Below are positions 23,836 to 32,120 of a stretch of 38,801 nt of DNA, piece by piece. Position 1 is the first letter of the stretch. Every line of letters begins with the position of its first letter. The notes below the pieces were generated by a model. That model had not been told where the DNA came from, ran no database searches, and worked only from the letters and a program-made list of their open reading frames with translations. The stretch is from an uncultured beta proteobacterium (lineage in GTDB: Bacteria > Pseudomonadota > Gammaproteobacteria > Burkholderiales > Casimicrobiaceae): positions 1-38,801 of the forward strand of contig CAIWHR010000589.1 of assembly GCA_903912485.1 (NCBI GenBank), written 5' to 3'. Both the position numbers and the translations under genes were made by a program.

Positions 23836-24918
23836 TTACTTGATGTGCTGCTGCAGGAACTGGTCCATCCGCAGTTCGGCGACGCTGAACCACTGGTTCT
23901 CGGTCTTCTGGTACGCGAGCATCGCGTCGTACAGCTTCTTGAACGCCGGGTTCTTGGCCGATTCCTCGGCGTAGAACGCGACGGAAGCCTTGTACGCGGC
24001 TTCCATGATTTCCGGCGAGAAGCTGCGCAGCTGGACGCCGTTCTGGATCAGGCGGCGCAGCGCGGCCGGGTTCTTGTCGTCGTATTCGGCCAGCATCGTG
24101 ACGTTGGCTTCGTACGCGGCGGCCTGGAAGGCCTCCTTGTATTCGGCCGGCAGCTTGGCCCACGCGTCCTTGTTGACGAAGAAGTGGATCATGGGGCCCG
24201 GCTCCCACCAGCCCGGGAAATAGTAGTTCTTGGCGACCTTGTAGAAGCCCAGCTTCTCGTCGTCGTAGGGGCCGACCCATTCGGCGGCGTCGATGGTGCC
24301 CTTTTCCAGCGCCGGATAGATGTCGCCGCCGGGGATCTGCTGCGGCACCATGCCCAGCGCCGCCTGAATCGTACCGCCCAGACCGGCGATCCGCATCTTG
24401 ATGCCCTTGCAGTCGGCGACGGTCTTGATCTCCTTGCGGAACCAGCCGCCCATCTGCGTGCCGGTGTTGCCGCCGGGGAACGAGACGATGTTGTAGCCTG
24501 CGTAGAACTCGTCGAGCAGCTTCTGGCCGCCGCCGTAGTACACCCACGCGTTCATCTGCCGGGCAGTGAGGCCGAAGGGGATCGCCGTGCCGAAGGCAAA
24601 CGACTTGTCCTTGCCGACGAAGTAGTACGAGCAGGTGTGGCAGCACTCGACGGTGCCGTTCTGCACGACGTCCAGCGCCTGCGGGCCCGGGGCGATTTCA
24701 CCGGCCGCGAACACCTGGATGTCGAACTTGCCGCCGGTGATGGCCTTGACGCGCTTCGCCAGCACCTCGGCGCCACCGTAGATCGTGTCGAGGCTCTTGG
24801 GGAAGCTCGACGTGATCCGCCACTTGACTGCCGGCGAGCCCTGCGCGATCGCCGGCGCGGCGATCGCGCCGGCGGCGACGCCGACGCCCGCTTTCTTCAG
24901 AAATGAACGACGCTCCAT
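23836..24918 (-). CDS. dctP: TRAP transporter substrate-binding protein, DctP/TakP type
   Basis: This 360-aa periplasmic binding protein begins MERRSFLKKAG followed by a hydrophobic stretch and AIAQ, a Tat-type signal with paired arginines. The mature part carries DctP-family features: the arginine in KMRIAGLGG that binds the substrate carboxylate, and the AAEWVGPYDD segment. WRITSSFPKS and the GGxxIYPALEKGTIDAAEW pattern resemble TakP, which binds 2-oxoacids. AGGAG lies shortly before the ATG (in reverse at 24926-24930). It converges on dctQM; opposite orientation of the binding protein is less usual than one operon. Substrate is inferred, not shown. Confidence 0.9.
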   Translation of the reverse strand: MERRSFLKKAGVGVAAGAIAAPAIAQGSPAVKWRITSSFPKSLDTIYGGAEVLAKRVKAITGGKFDIQVFAAGEIAPGPQALDVVQNGTVECCHTCSYYFVGKDKSFAFGTAIPFGLTARQMNAWVYYGGGQKLLDEFYAGYNIVSFPGGNTGTQMGGWFRKEIKTVADCKGIKMRIAGLGGTIQAALGMVPQQIPGGDIYPALEKGTIDAAEWVGPYDDEKLGFYKVAKNYYFPGWWEPGPMIHFFVNKDAWAKLPAEYKEAFQAAAYEANVTMLAEYDDKNPAALRRLIQNGVQLRSFSPEIMEAAYKASVAFYAEESAKNPAFKKLYDAMLAYQKTENQWFSVAELRMDQFLQQHIK

Positions 24919-25123
24919 CTGTATCTCCTCACAAGTGTGCCCTCGGTCGAGCCGACCGCAAGCTTACGCACCAAAAGTGTTGTCGGTCCGGTTTGCCCGA
25001 CGGCATTCTGCCGCCGGCGGGTCACGAGACGGATCAATGCCCGATTCTATCCCAAATCATCCCTACCGTCGGCAGGGACCGCGCGGCCTTCCCGCTCGCG
25101 CCGGCGCGGCCGCCGGTCGGACT

Positions 25124-26752
25124 TCAGGTCGCGAGATTGCGCACCGCGCTGAACAGCACCCACGACCAGCCGACCTGCTGTTCGAGCGTCCGGGTGAAGC
25201 GGATGAGGTAACGCGCCTTCCCGGTGTCGAACTCGATCATCGCGCCCGCCGCCAGCCGGTCGCCCGGACCGATGAGGCTGCGCTGCGCGGCGTGCCGGTG
25301 GTCCGGATGCGCCGGCAGGTAGACGCCGAGGAAGGGGAGACCGGCGCCGGCGCCGGTCCAGGTGCGCAGCAGCACGGGAACCGGCCGGCGGGCGATCAGT
25401 TCGACGCCGAGCGAGACGTCGTCCGACTCGGTGCGCTGCATCCGTCGGACGATGCCCAGCGACCAGCCGGCGCCGTCGCGGATCGCCAGCACGTCGCCGA
25501 GCCGGGCCGGCGCTTCGTTCATCTGCGCGGTCAGCCGGCAACCGGTCTCGCTCGCGTCCGCCATCGTCCAGACCTCGCCGCCGACGCGGCTCGGCGGCAC
25601 GTCCGTGTACCCGGCCGGCTCCACCCGCGACGCGTCGGGGCCGCGACCGGCGGACTCCGCGTCGGCCGGGTACACCGCGGCCTCCTCCGTCTCGCCGATG
25701 GCGCAGCAGAGCGCCTCCAGCCCGAACACCACGCGGACCTCGGTGTCGACGGCGTAGCGCTCGGCGCGCGGCGTGACCGCCAGCGCGTCGGGTCCGAACA
25801 GCGCGGCGAGCCGCGTCAGCAGCAGCCGCTGCTCGCGCACCGGAAGCTCGCCGGATTTCGCCGGTTCGTCGTGCTCGGGCAGCCAGCGCATGCGTTCGAC
25901 GATGCGCGCGTAGACCGGGCCGACGTCGAGAAACAGGACGCGCCCCCCCGCATGCGGGTGATCGTGGCGGCGCAGGCCTTCGGCGCTGGTCAGGTCGACG
26001 AGGAAGCCGGCGCCGTTTCCGGGCGGCGGCACCAGCGCCAGCGACGGCGCCCAGTCCTCCAGCTGCCGCGCGATCCACTCGACCTGGTCGGCGGTGAAGT
26101 TGCCCGAGTCGAGCCGCATCAGCAGCAGCGTCTGCAGGTATTCCTGCTCGACGCAGATCCCCGGCCGCGAGAAGGCCGCCGCGCCGAGCACGAGCTGCTC
26201 GCGCTGCCAGCCGCGCATCCGCGCAAACTCGTAGAGCTCGTGCAGCTCGCGCCACTGCGCGGGAATCCACCGGCTGTAGCGGAACAGCCGGAACTTGCCG
26301 TCCTGCCCCTTGTAGTAGGCGAGGCGGACGAGCACCCACGGCAGGATCGCGCGCCAGTGCCGGTCGTCGGCCCGCGGGTAGCCGATCTTCAGCGCCGCCT
26401 GGTAGGCGGCGGCGAATGCCTTGACCAGATCGAACACCTGGCGCCAGAGCCGCAGCTCGACGTCGGTGCTCTTCCGGTAATTGGCCGTGTATTCGCGCGT
26501 GAGCTCGGCGATCACCGGCTCGAGCCGCGCGTCGATCCTGAGCAGCGCTTCGACCTGGTGCGGACCGATCTGTCGCCCGGACTCGACGAAGCGCAGCGCA
26601 AGGTCGAGCGTCCTGTTGGCGATCGCCTGCGCATCGTTTGCCGTGAGCGATGCAATCCAGTCCGCGGCGGCGCCCGGGTTGCGCAGCGGATAGTTGAGCG
26701 ACCGGAGCGATTTCAGGAAGCGCACGAGGGGGGAGCTGCGTGACGGGAGCAA
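25124..26752 (-). CDS. Conserved hypothetical protein with PilZ-like C-terminal region
   Basis: This 542-aa soluble protein has a mostly helical N-terminal two thirds and a beta-rich C-terminal third. The C-terminal part (about residues 400-540) contains DDVSLGVELIARRPVPV, which resembles but does not exactly fit the D/NxSxxG motif of PilZ cyclic-di-GMP-binding domains. The usual upstream RxxxR is only weakly suggested by RRMQR. No signal peptide or membrane segment is seen. It follows pmbA by 63 bp in the same direction and may share its transcript. The fold call is tentative; c-di-GMP binding is unproven. Confidence 0.65.
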   Translation of the reverse strand: MLPSRSSPLVRFLKSLRSLNYPLRNPGAAADWIASLTANDAQAIANRTLDLALRFVESGRQIGPHQVEALLRIDARLEPVIAELTREYTANYRKSTDVELRLWRQVFDLVKAFAAAYQAALKIGYPRADDRHWRAILPWVLVRLAYYKGQDGKFRLFRYSRWIPAQWRELHELYEFARMRGWQREQLVLGAAAFSRPGICVEQEYLQTLLLMRLDSGNFTADQVEWIARQLEDWAPSLALVPPPGNGAGFLVDLTSAEGLRRHDHPHAGGRVLFLDVGPVYARIVERMRWLPEHDEPAKSGELPVREQRLLLTRLAALFGPDALAVTPRAERYAVDTEVRVVFGLEALCCAIGETEEAAVYPADAESAGRGPDASRVEPAGYTDVPPSRVGGEVWTMADASETGCRLTAQMNEAPARLGDVLAIRDGAGWSLGIVRRMQRTESDDVSLGVELIARRPVPVLLRTWTGAGAGLPFLGVYLPAHPDHRHAAQRSLIGPGDRLAAGAMIEFDTGKARYLIRFTRTLEQQVGWSWVLFSAVRNLAT

Positions 26753-26815
26753 CCGGTCATCGTGCGGAACGGGCGTGGCGCCGGCGGGCCGTCGGTCGGC
26801 AGCGGCAGCCGGCCG

Positions 26816-28216
26816 TCAGGCGCTCCCGGCCACCGTCATCCTGCCGACGAGCATCGATCCGACGTGCCTCGATCCGCGGCGATCGACGTCGTTGCCGACG
26901 GCGACGATGTCGCGGTACATGGCGAGCAGGTTGCCGGCGATGGTGATCTCCTCGACCGGATACGCGATCTCGCCGCCCTCGATCCAGAATCCGGCGGCGC
27001 CGCGCGAGAAATCGCCGGTGACCGGATTCACGCCGTGCCCCAGCTGCTCGGTGACGAACAGGCCGCGGCCCATCCGCCGCATCAGCGCGGCAAGGTCGTC
27101 GCCGCCGTGCGAGACGACCAGGTTGTGGCTGCCCCCGGCGTTGCCGGTGGTGACGAGGCCCAGCTTGCGCGCCGAATAGCTGCCGAGAAAATAACCCTCG
27201 ACCACGCCATCCCTCACCACGTCGCGCGCCACGGTGGCGACGCCCTCGTTGTCGAACGGCGCGCTGCCGCGCCCGCGCAGCAGGTGCGGCTCTTCGCGGA
27301 TCGAGATCTCCGGCGAGAACACCTGCCGGCCCAGCGAGTCGAGCAGGAACGACGACCGGCGGTAGAGCGAGCCGCCCGAGACCGCGGCGACGAAGGCGCC
27401 GATCAGGTCGGCGGCTTCCGGCGCGTCGAACAGCACCGGGCAGTCGATCGTGCCCAGCCCGCGCGCATTGAGCCGCCGCAGGGTCCGCTCGCCGGCGACG
27501 CGGCCGACGACCGCGGGCGCCTGGAGGTCCTCGCGCGAGCGCGCCGCGGTGTACCAGAAGTCGCGCTGCATCCCGCCGCCGTCCTCGCCGATGACGGCGC
27601 AGTCGATGTGGTGGCGCGAACTGCGGTATCCGCCGAGAAAGCCCTGGCTGGTGGCGTAGACGAATTCCGACTCGCCGCGCGCCACCGTCGAGCCTTCGGT
27701 GTTGGTGAGCCGCTTGTCGACCGCGAGCGCGGCGGCTTCGGCCTCGCGACCGAGCTCGATCGCGTCCTCGACGCTGAGGTTCCACGGGTGGTAGAGGTCG
27801 AGGTCGGGAATGTGGCGCGCCAGCCGGTCCGGGTCGGCGAGGCCGGCGCAGGGATCCTCGGCCGTGTGCCGCGCGATCGCCAGCGCCTTGCCGACCGTCG
27901 CGCGAATCGCCTCGGCGGAGAAGTCGGCGGTGCTCGCGTGTCCGCGCCGCTGCCCGACGTAGACGGTCACGCCGATGCCCTTGTCGCGGTTGTAGGCGAT
28001 GGTCTCGACGACGTCGCGGCGCACGGTGACCGACAGTCCGACCGCCTGCGACACGTCGGTCTCGGCGGCGGTCGCGCCGCCTTCCATCGCCACCGCGACG
28101 ACGTCGCCGGCGACGCGTTCGAGCTCCGCCGTCGGCAGCGGAAACGGTCCGGCGTCGGCGTCGCGGGGCATCGCGGAAGTCGGGGGTGTCGAGGTCGCGT
28201 TCGTGGTTTCGGTCAT
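26816..28216 (-). CDS. pmbA: Metalloprotease-complex subunit PmbA/TldE
   Basis: This 466-aa protein belongs to the PmbA/TldD family (U62). The TldD-TldE heterodimer degrades or matures small peptides in the cytoplasm; TldD holds the catalytic zinc and TldE/PmbA completes the chamber. Characteristic segments are YNRDKGIGVTVYVGQRRGHAS near residue 75, SEFVYATSQGF, the GTIDCPVLFDAPEAADL region, and the C-terminal NPVTGDFSRGAAGFWIEGGE. No HExxH is present, as expected for the E subunit. A typical PmbA starts near the LERVAGDVVA segment, so the first 30 residues are an extra low-complexity leader or the true start is later. It is divergent from darP. Confidence 0.93.
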   Translation of the reverse strand: MTETTNATSTPPTSAMPRDADAGPFPLPTAELERVAGDVVAVAMEGGATAAETDVSQAVGLSVTVRRDVVETIAYNRDKGIGVTVYVGQRRGHASTADFSAEAIRATVGKALAIARHTAEDPCAGLADPDRLARHIPDLDLYHPWNLSVEDAIELGREAEAAALAVDKRLTNTEGSTVARGESEFVYATSQGFLGGYRSSRHHIDCAVIGEDGGGMQRDFWYTAARSREDLQAPAVVGRVAGERTLRRLNARGLGTIDCPVLFDAPEAADLIGAFVAAVSGGSLYRRSSFLLDSLGRQVFSPEISIREEPHLLRGRGSAPFDNEGVATVARDVVRDGVVEGYFLGSYSARKLGLVTTGNAGGSHNLVVSHGGDDLAALMRRMGRGLFVTEQLGHGVNPVTGDFSRGAAGFWIEGGEIAYPVEEITIAGNLLAMYRDIVAVGNDVDRRGSRHVGSMLVGRMTVAGSA

Positions 28217-28338
28217 CGGCGAAAGGAGTGGCGGCAGGGGACGCGGGACACCGCAATGTGCCCCGGCACGACCGGCGCGGGGAATGCGGTCAGCTATGAT
28301 AGCAAACGCGTTCCCTCATTCCCCAAGGTGCAATCCCG

Positions 28339-28926
28339 ATGGCTCTGCCCGACGACAAGTGGCACCGGCGCTCCCGCGCGGCCGGCGCGGAGGCTCCGCC
28401 GTCCGCCGACCCCGACGCCGCGCCGTCCAAGACCCGGCGCAAGGCCGCCATGCACGACCTGCAGGACCTCGGCGAAGCGCTGGTCGCGCTCGACGCGCGG
28501 CGGCTGGCCGAGATCGCCGCCGAAGCCGAGTTGCCCGAGCGCCTGGTCGACGCCATCACCCAGGCGCGCACGATCACCGCCTGGGGCGGACGCAAGCGTC
28601 AGCTCCAGTACGTCGGCAAGCTGATGCGCGACGTCGATCCCGAGCCCATCCGCCGCCGGCTGGACGCCTGGGCGCACGGCCATCACCTGGACACCGCGCG
28701 CCAGCACGCGCTCGAAGCGCTGCGCGACCGTCTGCTGGCCGAGCCCGGCGCGCTCGAGGCGCTGGTGGCCGACCACCCGGAACTCAACCGCAACCGGCTT
28801 GCCGGGCTGATCACGCGCGCGCGCGCCGAGCGCGCCGGCAACGAGCCGCCGCACGCCTACCGCGAGCTCTTCCGCGAACTGAAGGCCCTCGCCGACCCCT
28901 CCACGCCTGCTCCGACGCCGCCATGA
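28339..28926 (+). CDS. darP: Ribosome-associated protein DarP (YjgA, DUF615)
   Basis: This 195-aa highly charged helical protein belongs to the DUF615/YjgA family, which acts in late 50S subunit assembly. The family core is visible as LQDLGEALVALDARRLAEI, then GGRKRQLQYVGKLMRD, and the C-terminal HPELNRNRLAGLITRARAER and KALFREL-like PHAYRELFRELK. A TATGAT sequence at 28295-28300 is a possible -10. The pairing of darP and pmbA as divergent neighbours is common in betaproteobacteria. The stop overlaps the mogA start (ATGA). Confidence 0.94.
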   Translation: MALPDDKWHRRSRAAGAEAPPSADPDAAPSKTRRKAAMHDLQDLGEALVALDARRLAEIAAEAELPERLVDAITQARTITAWGGRKRQLQYVGKLMRDVDPEPIRRRLDAWAHGHHLDTARQHALEALRDRLLAEPGALEALVADHPELNRNRLAGLITRARAERAGNEPPHAYRELFRELKALADPSTPAPTPP

Positions 28927-29483
28927 CCGCCCCCGACACGCTGCTGATCGGCCTCGTCTCGATCTCCGACCGCGCCAGCGCGGGCGTGTACGAGGACAAG
29001 GGCATTCCGTCGCTGGTCGACTGGTTCACCGCGGCACTGACGTCGCCCTGGGAGAGCGAGACGCGGCTCATCCCCGACGAGCAGGCCGCCATCGAGCGCA
29101 CGTTGATCGAACTGGTCGACGTCGTCGGCTGCCACCTGGTGCTGACCACCGGCGGCACCGGCCCGGCGCCGCGCGACGTCACGCCCGAAGCCACGCTCGC
29201 GGTCGCGCACAAGGTGATGCCGGGTTTCGGCGAAGAGATGCGCCGGGTGAGCCTGCGCTACGTCCCGACGGCGATCCTGTCGCGGCAGGTCGGCGTGATC
29301 CGCGGCCGCGCGCTGATCCTGAACCTTCCCGGGCAACCGAAGGCGATCAAGGAGACGCTCGACGGCGTCTTCCCGGCGGTGCCGTACTGCATCGATCTGA
29401 TCGGCGGGCCGTACATCGTCGCCGATGACGCCGTGTGCAAGGCGTTCCGGCCCAAATCCGCGCTGCGCCCCGCGGCGGCCTGA
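28923..29483 (+). CDS. mogA: Molybdopterin adenylyltransferase
   Basis: This 186-aa cytoplasmic enzyme adenylates molybdopterin before molybdenum insertion. The MoaB/Mog fold is marked by VSISDRAS near the N-terminus, the TTGGTGP...RDVTPEA loop (about residues 75-90) that binds the pterin and nucleotide, and LNLPGQPKAIKE further on. The ATG at 28923 overlaps the darP stop, and the stop overlaps the next start (TGATG), so the three genes are coupled. No molybdoenzyme is nearby. Confidence 0.95.
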   Translation: MTAPDTLLIGLVSISDRASAGVYEDKGIPSLVDWFTAALTSPWESETRLIPDEQAAIERTLIELVDVVGCHLVLTTGGTGPAPRDVTPEATLAVAHKVMPGFGEEMRRVSLRYVPTAILSRQVGVIRGRALILNLPGQPKAIKETLDGVFPAVPYCIDLIGGPYIVADDAVCKAFRPKSALRPAAA

Positions 29484-30418
29484 TGCCGCAGCGCGCGCGA
29501 TCGGCGGCCCGGCGCGGCCGCCTCGCCGCGGCGGCATCGGGAATCTGTTTCGGTGCGCTCGGCATCTTCGCGCAGGTGGCCTACCGCGACGGCGCCGACA
29601 TCCTCGGTCTGCTGCCGCTGCGCTTCCTGGTCGCCGGCAGCGTGCTCGCGCTGGCCGCGACGCTTTGCGGCGAATCGTGGCCGTCGCGCCGGCGGGTCGT
29701 CGCCTGCCTCGCGCTGGGCGGCGCCGGCTACCTGTCGTTCACCTTCCTGTTCTTCACCACGCTGCGTCACGCCAGCCCCGGCGTCGCCGTGCTGCTGCTC
29801 TATCTCAACCCGTTCGTCGTGTTCGCCTGGTCGGTGGCGCTTCGCCGCGAGCGCTTCCGGATCGGCGCGCTCCTGCTGCTGGCGGTCGCCGTCGCCGGGC
29901 TCGCGCTGGTGCTGATCGACGGCTCGGCCTCGCGCACCGGCGTCGTGCTGGGAGCGGTCACCGCGCTCGGCTACGGGACCTACCTCGTGCTCGGCGCGGA
30001 CGCGCTCGCGGATCTGCCGCCGCTCGCCGCGACCGCGCTGGTCTGCCTCGGTGCGGGGGCCGTCGCACTGGCGGCGGCCGCCGCGCTGGGCGGAGCCTTG
30101 CCGCGCACGGCGGCCGGCTGGCAGGCGTTGGCCGGCATGACCGTCGTCTCGACGGTGCTCGCGCTGGGGCTGCTCACCGTCGCGCTGCAGCGCATCGCGC
30201 CGGCGGAGGTCGCGACGATCATGATGGTGGAGCCGGTGTTCGCGGTGCTGCTGTCGGCGGCGGTGCTCGATCAGGCGGTCACGGCGCGGCAGGCGATCGG
30301 CGCGGCGATCACGCTGGTCGCCTGCACGCTGTTCCTGCGCCGCCGGCGCGACGCCCCGCCCGGCGCGGTCACGCCGCGCGCAGGCGCCGCATCTTCGCCG
30401 GGCCGAACAGGGCGATGA
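29483..30418 (+). CDS. EamA-family (DMT) permease
   Basis: This encodes a 311-aa inner-membrane protein with about ten hydrophobic segments arranged as two EamA repeats. The first begins at AAASGICFGALGIFAQ, the second near VVLGAVTALGYGTYLVLG. A start at the ATG 29483, overlapping the mogA stop (TGATG), is preferred over an upstream in-frame ATG at 29435 that would lie inside mogA. EamA proteins export or import metabolites such as amino acids; the substrate is unknown. The last 50 bp overlap the end of the convergent permease gene. Confidence 0.85.
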   Translation: MPQRARSAARRGRLAAAASGICFGALGIFAQVAYRDGADILGLLPLRFLVAGSVLALAATLCGESWPSRRRVVACLALGGAGYLSFTFLFFTTLRHASPGVAVLLLYLNPFVVFAWSVALRRERFRIGALLLLAVAVAGLALVLIDGSASRTGVVLGAVTALGYGTYLVLGADALADLPPLAATALVCLGAGAVALAAAAALGGALPRTAAGWQALAGMTVVSTVLALGLLTVALQRIAPAEVATIMMVEPVFAVLLSAAVLDQAVTARQAIGAAITLVACTLFLRRRRDAPPGAVTPRAGAASSPGRTGR

Positions 30419-31247
30419 ACTCGTTGCCGGCGATCGCCAGCAGCACGATGCCGCCGCCGATCAGCGTCGGCGTGCCCGGGGTCTCGCCGACGCCGAGCCA
30501 CGCCCACAGCGGCCCCAGCACCGCCTCGAGCAGCGTCAGCAGCGCCACCTCCGCCGTCGGCAGGTGGCGGCTGGCGACGACCAGCAGCGTGCACGGCAGC
30601 GCCAGCTGGAACATCCCGAGGCCGGCGAGCCAGGCGAGATCGTGCGCATTCGCCTGGAACGGCAGCGCGAAGGGCAGCGTCACCAGCGCCGAAAGCACGC
30701 CGCCCAGCAGCACCGAAGGGATGAGGTCGGCCTCGCGCCCCCACTTCCTGAGCGTGACGACGTTGATCGCCGCCGCCACCGGCACGCCGAACGCGATCAG
30801 CGTCCCGGACAGCCCGGGCCCGAGCCCCGCCGCGAACATGAACACCATGCCGCCGACGGCGGCGAGGATCGCGACCCAGGTGTACGCCGGCAGCCGCGCG
30901 CCGAGCACCGCCATGCCGAGCAGCCCGGCGAAGACCGGGTAGAGGCTGTTGACGACCAGCGCGTTGGCGACGGTGGTGCTCATCAAGGCGAGCATGAAGC
31001 AGGTGAACATGACGCAGAACATGCACCCCGACAGCAGCCCCGGCCAGCCGGACGCGCGCATGATTTTCCAGGCCCGGCCGCGATGCAGGAAGGCGAGGAT
31101 CGCCACCATCGACAGCGCGGCGAAGAAGCTTCGCCAGAACGCCACTTCGAAGCTCTGCGCGCGCTCGAGCAGCCTGGCCACGACGCCGGCCGAACTCCAC
31201 AGAACGGCGGCGGCGACCATCAGCGCGGCGGCGCGCGCGTGCGACAT
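30369..31247 (-). CDS. EamA-family (DMT) permease
   Basis: This encodes a protein of 292 aa from the ATG at 31247 (MSHARAAALMVAAAVLWSSAG), with ten hydrophobic segments and two EamA repeats. An in-frame TTG at 31256 has a better-spaced ribosome site (GAGGGGAG, in reverse at 31262-31269), and a GTG at 31289 is also open, so the start is uncertain. WSSAGVVARLL and the second-half LLTLLEAVLGPLWAWLGVGE are typical of the family. It shares a 50-bp tail-to-tail overlap with the other permease gene. The two proteins are not close copies, so this is not a recent duplication. Confidence 0.85.
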   Translation of the reverse strand: MSHARAAALMVAAAVLWSSAGVVARLLERAQSFEVAFWRSFFAALSMVAILAFLHRGRAWKIMRASGWPGLLSGCMFCVMFTCFMLALMSTTVANALVVNSLYPVFAGLLGMAVLGARLPAYTWVAILAAVGGMVFMFAAGLGPGLSGTLIAFGVPVAAAINVVTLRKWGREADLIPSVLLGGVLSALVTLPFALPFQANAHDLAWLAGLGMFQLALPCTLLVVASRHLPTAEVALLTLLEAVLGPLWAWLGVGETPGTPTLIGGGIVLLAIAGNEFIALFGPAKMRRLRAA

Positions 31248-31310
31248 TCCGGACGACAATGCATCTCCCCTCGGGTGAGCCAGCCCCACCGCAGCGGCAG
31301 GCCCGCCATT

Positions 31311-32090
31311 TTACTGCGGCGGCACGCGTAAGGCGGGATCCTGCCGATAGAAGCGCACGAACTGCGCGTAGACGTCGCCGTATTCGTGCCGCAGCAGCGT
31401 CGGGTCGGCGAAAAAGACTTCGGACAGGACGGCAAAGAACTCGCCCGGCGACTCGGCGGCGTAGGGATCGATCTCGGTGTCCTCGCCCCGATCCTGACGT
31501 GCGCAGAAGTCGTCGTAGGCCGCTTCGAGCGTCCGCCGCCACGCGCCGACCGACATGCCGGCGGGCAAAGGCGGGCAGCCGTTGGCGTCGCCGCCGGCCA
31601 TGTCGATCTTGTGCGCGAATTCGTGGATGACGAGATTCATCCCGGCCTCGTCCCAGTCGGCGCTCGCCTCGACGTCGGGCCACGACAGCACCACCGGCCC
31701 GCGCGGCATCGCCTCGCCGGCAAGGCCGTCGTCGATCCGGTGCACCACCCCCGCCTCGTCTTCCCACTCCCAGCCCGGGACGAACTCGCCCGGATAGACG
31801 ATGACGTTCTCGAAGCCCTCGTAGAGCGACAGGTCGAGGTTCAGCACGGGGACGCAGGCCTGGACCGCGATGACGACGCGCTGCAGCGGCGTCACCTCGT
31901 GCCCGCGCGCGCCGACGATCCCCTTGGCGTCGAGAAACAGCACGACGAGATCGCGCAGACGCGCGAGTTCGGCGGCGTCGTACAGCGCGAGAAACGGCAG
32001 CGCGGCGAGCGCCTCCCGCCACAGCGCCTCGGGCAGCGCCGCGTGGCGCAGCACGCGCGCGCGCCGCCACTTGCGAAATGCCTGGAACAC
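31311..32090 (-). CDS. mtfA: MtfA-type zinc peptidase (M90)
   Basis: This encodes a 259-aa cytoplasmic metalloprotein. The zinc motif HEFAH is at residues 156-160 (His156, Glu157, His160), and a downstream glutamate in SEVFF is the likely third ligand. VIVYPGEF is another family segment. In E. coli MtfA binds the glucose repressor Mlc and has aminopeptidase activity; no Mlc gene is in view, so the local role is unknown. It lies 30 bp after rmuC in the same direction. Confidence 0.92.
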   Translation of the reverse strand: MFQAFRKWRRARVLRHAALPEALWREALAALPFLALYDAAELARLRDLVVLFLDAKGIVGARGHEVTPLQRVVIAVQACVPVLNLDLSLYEGFENVIVYPGEFVPGWEWEDEAGVVHRIDDGLAGEAMPRGPVVLSWPDVEASADWDEAGMNLVIHEFAHKIDMAGGDANGCPPLPAGMSVGAWRRTLEAAYDDFCARQDRGEDTEIDPYAAESPGEFFAVLSEVFFADPTLLRHEYGDVYAQFVRFYRQDPALRVPPQ

Positions 32091-32120
32091 GCCGCCGCCT
32101 GCCGTCGATCCGCGGCGGCG

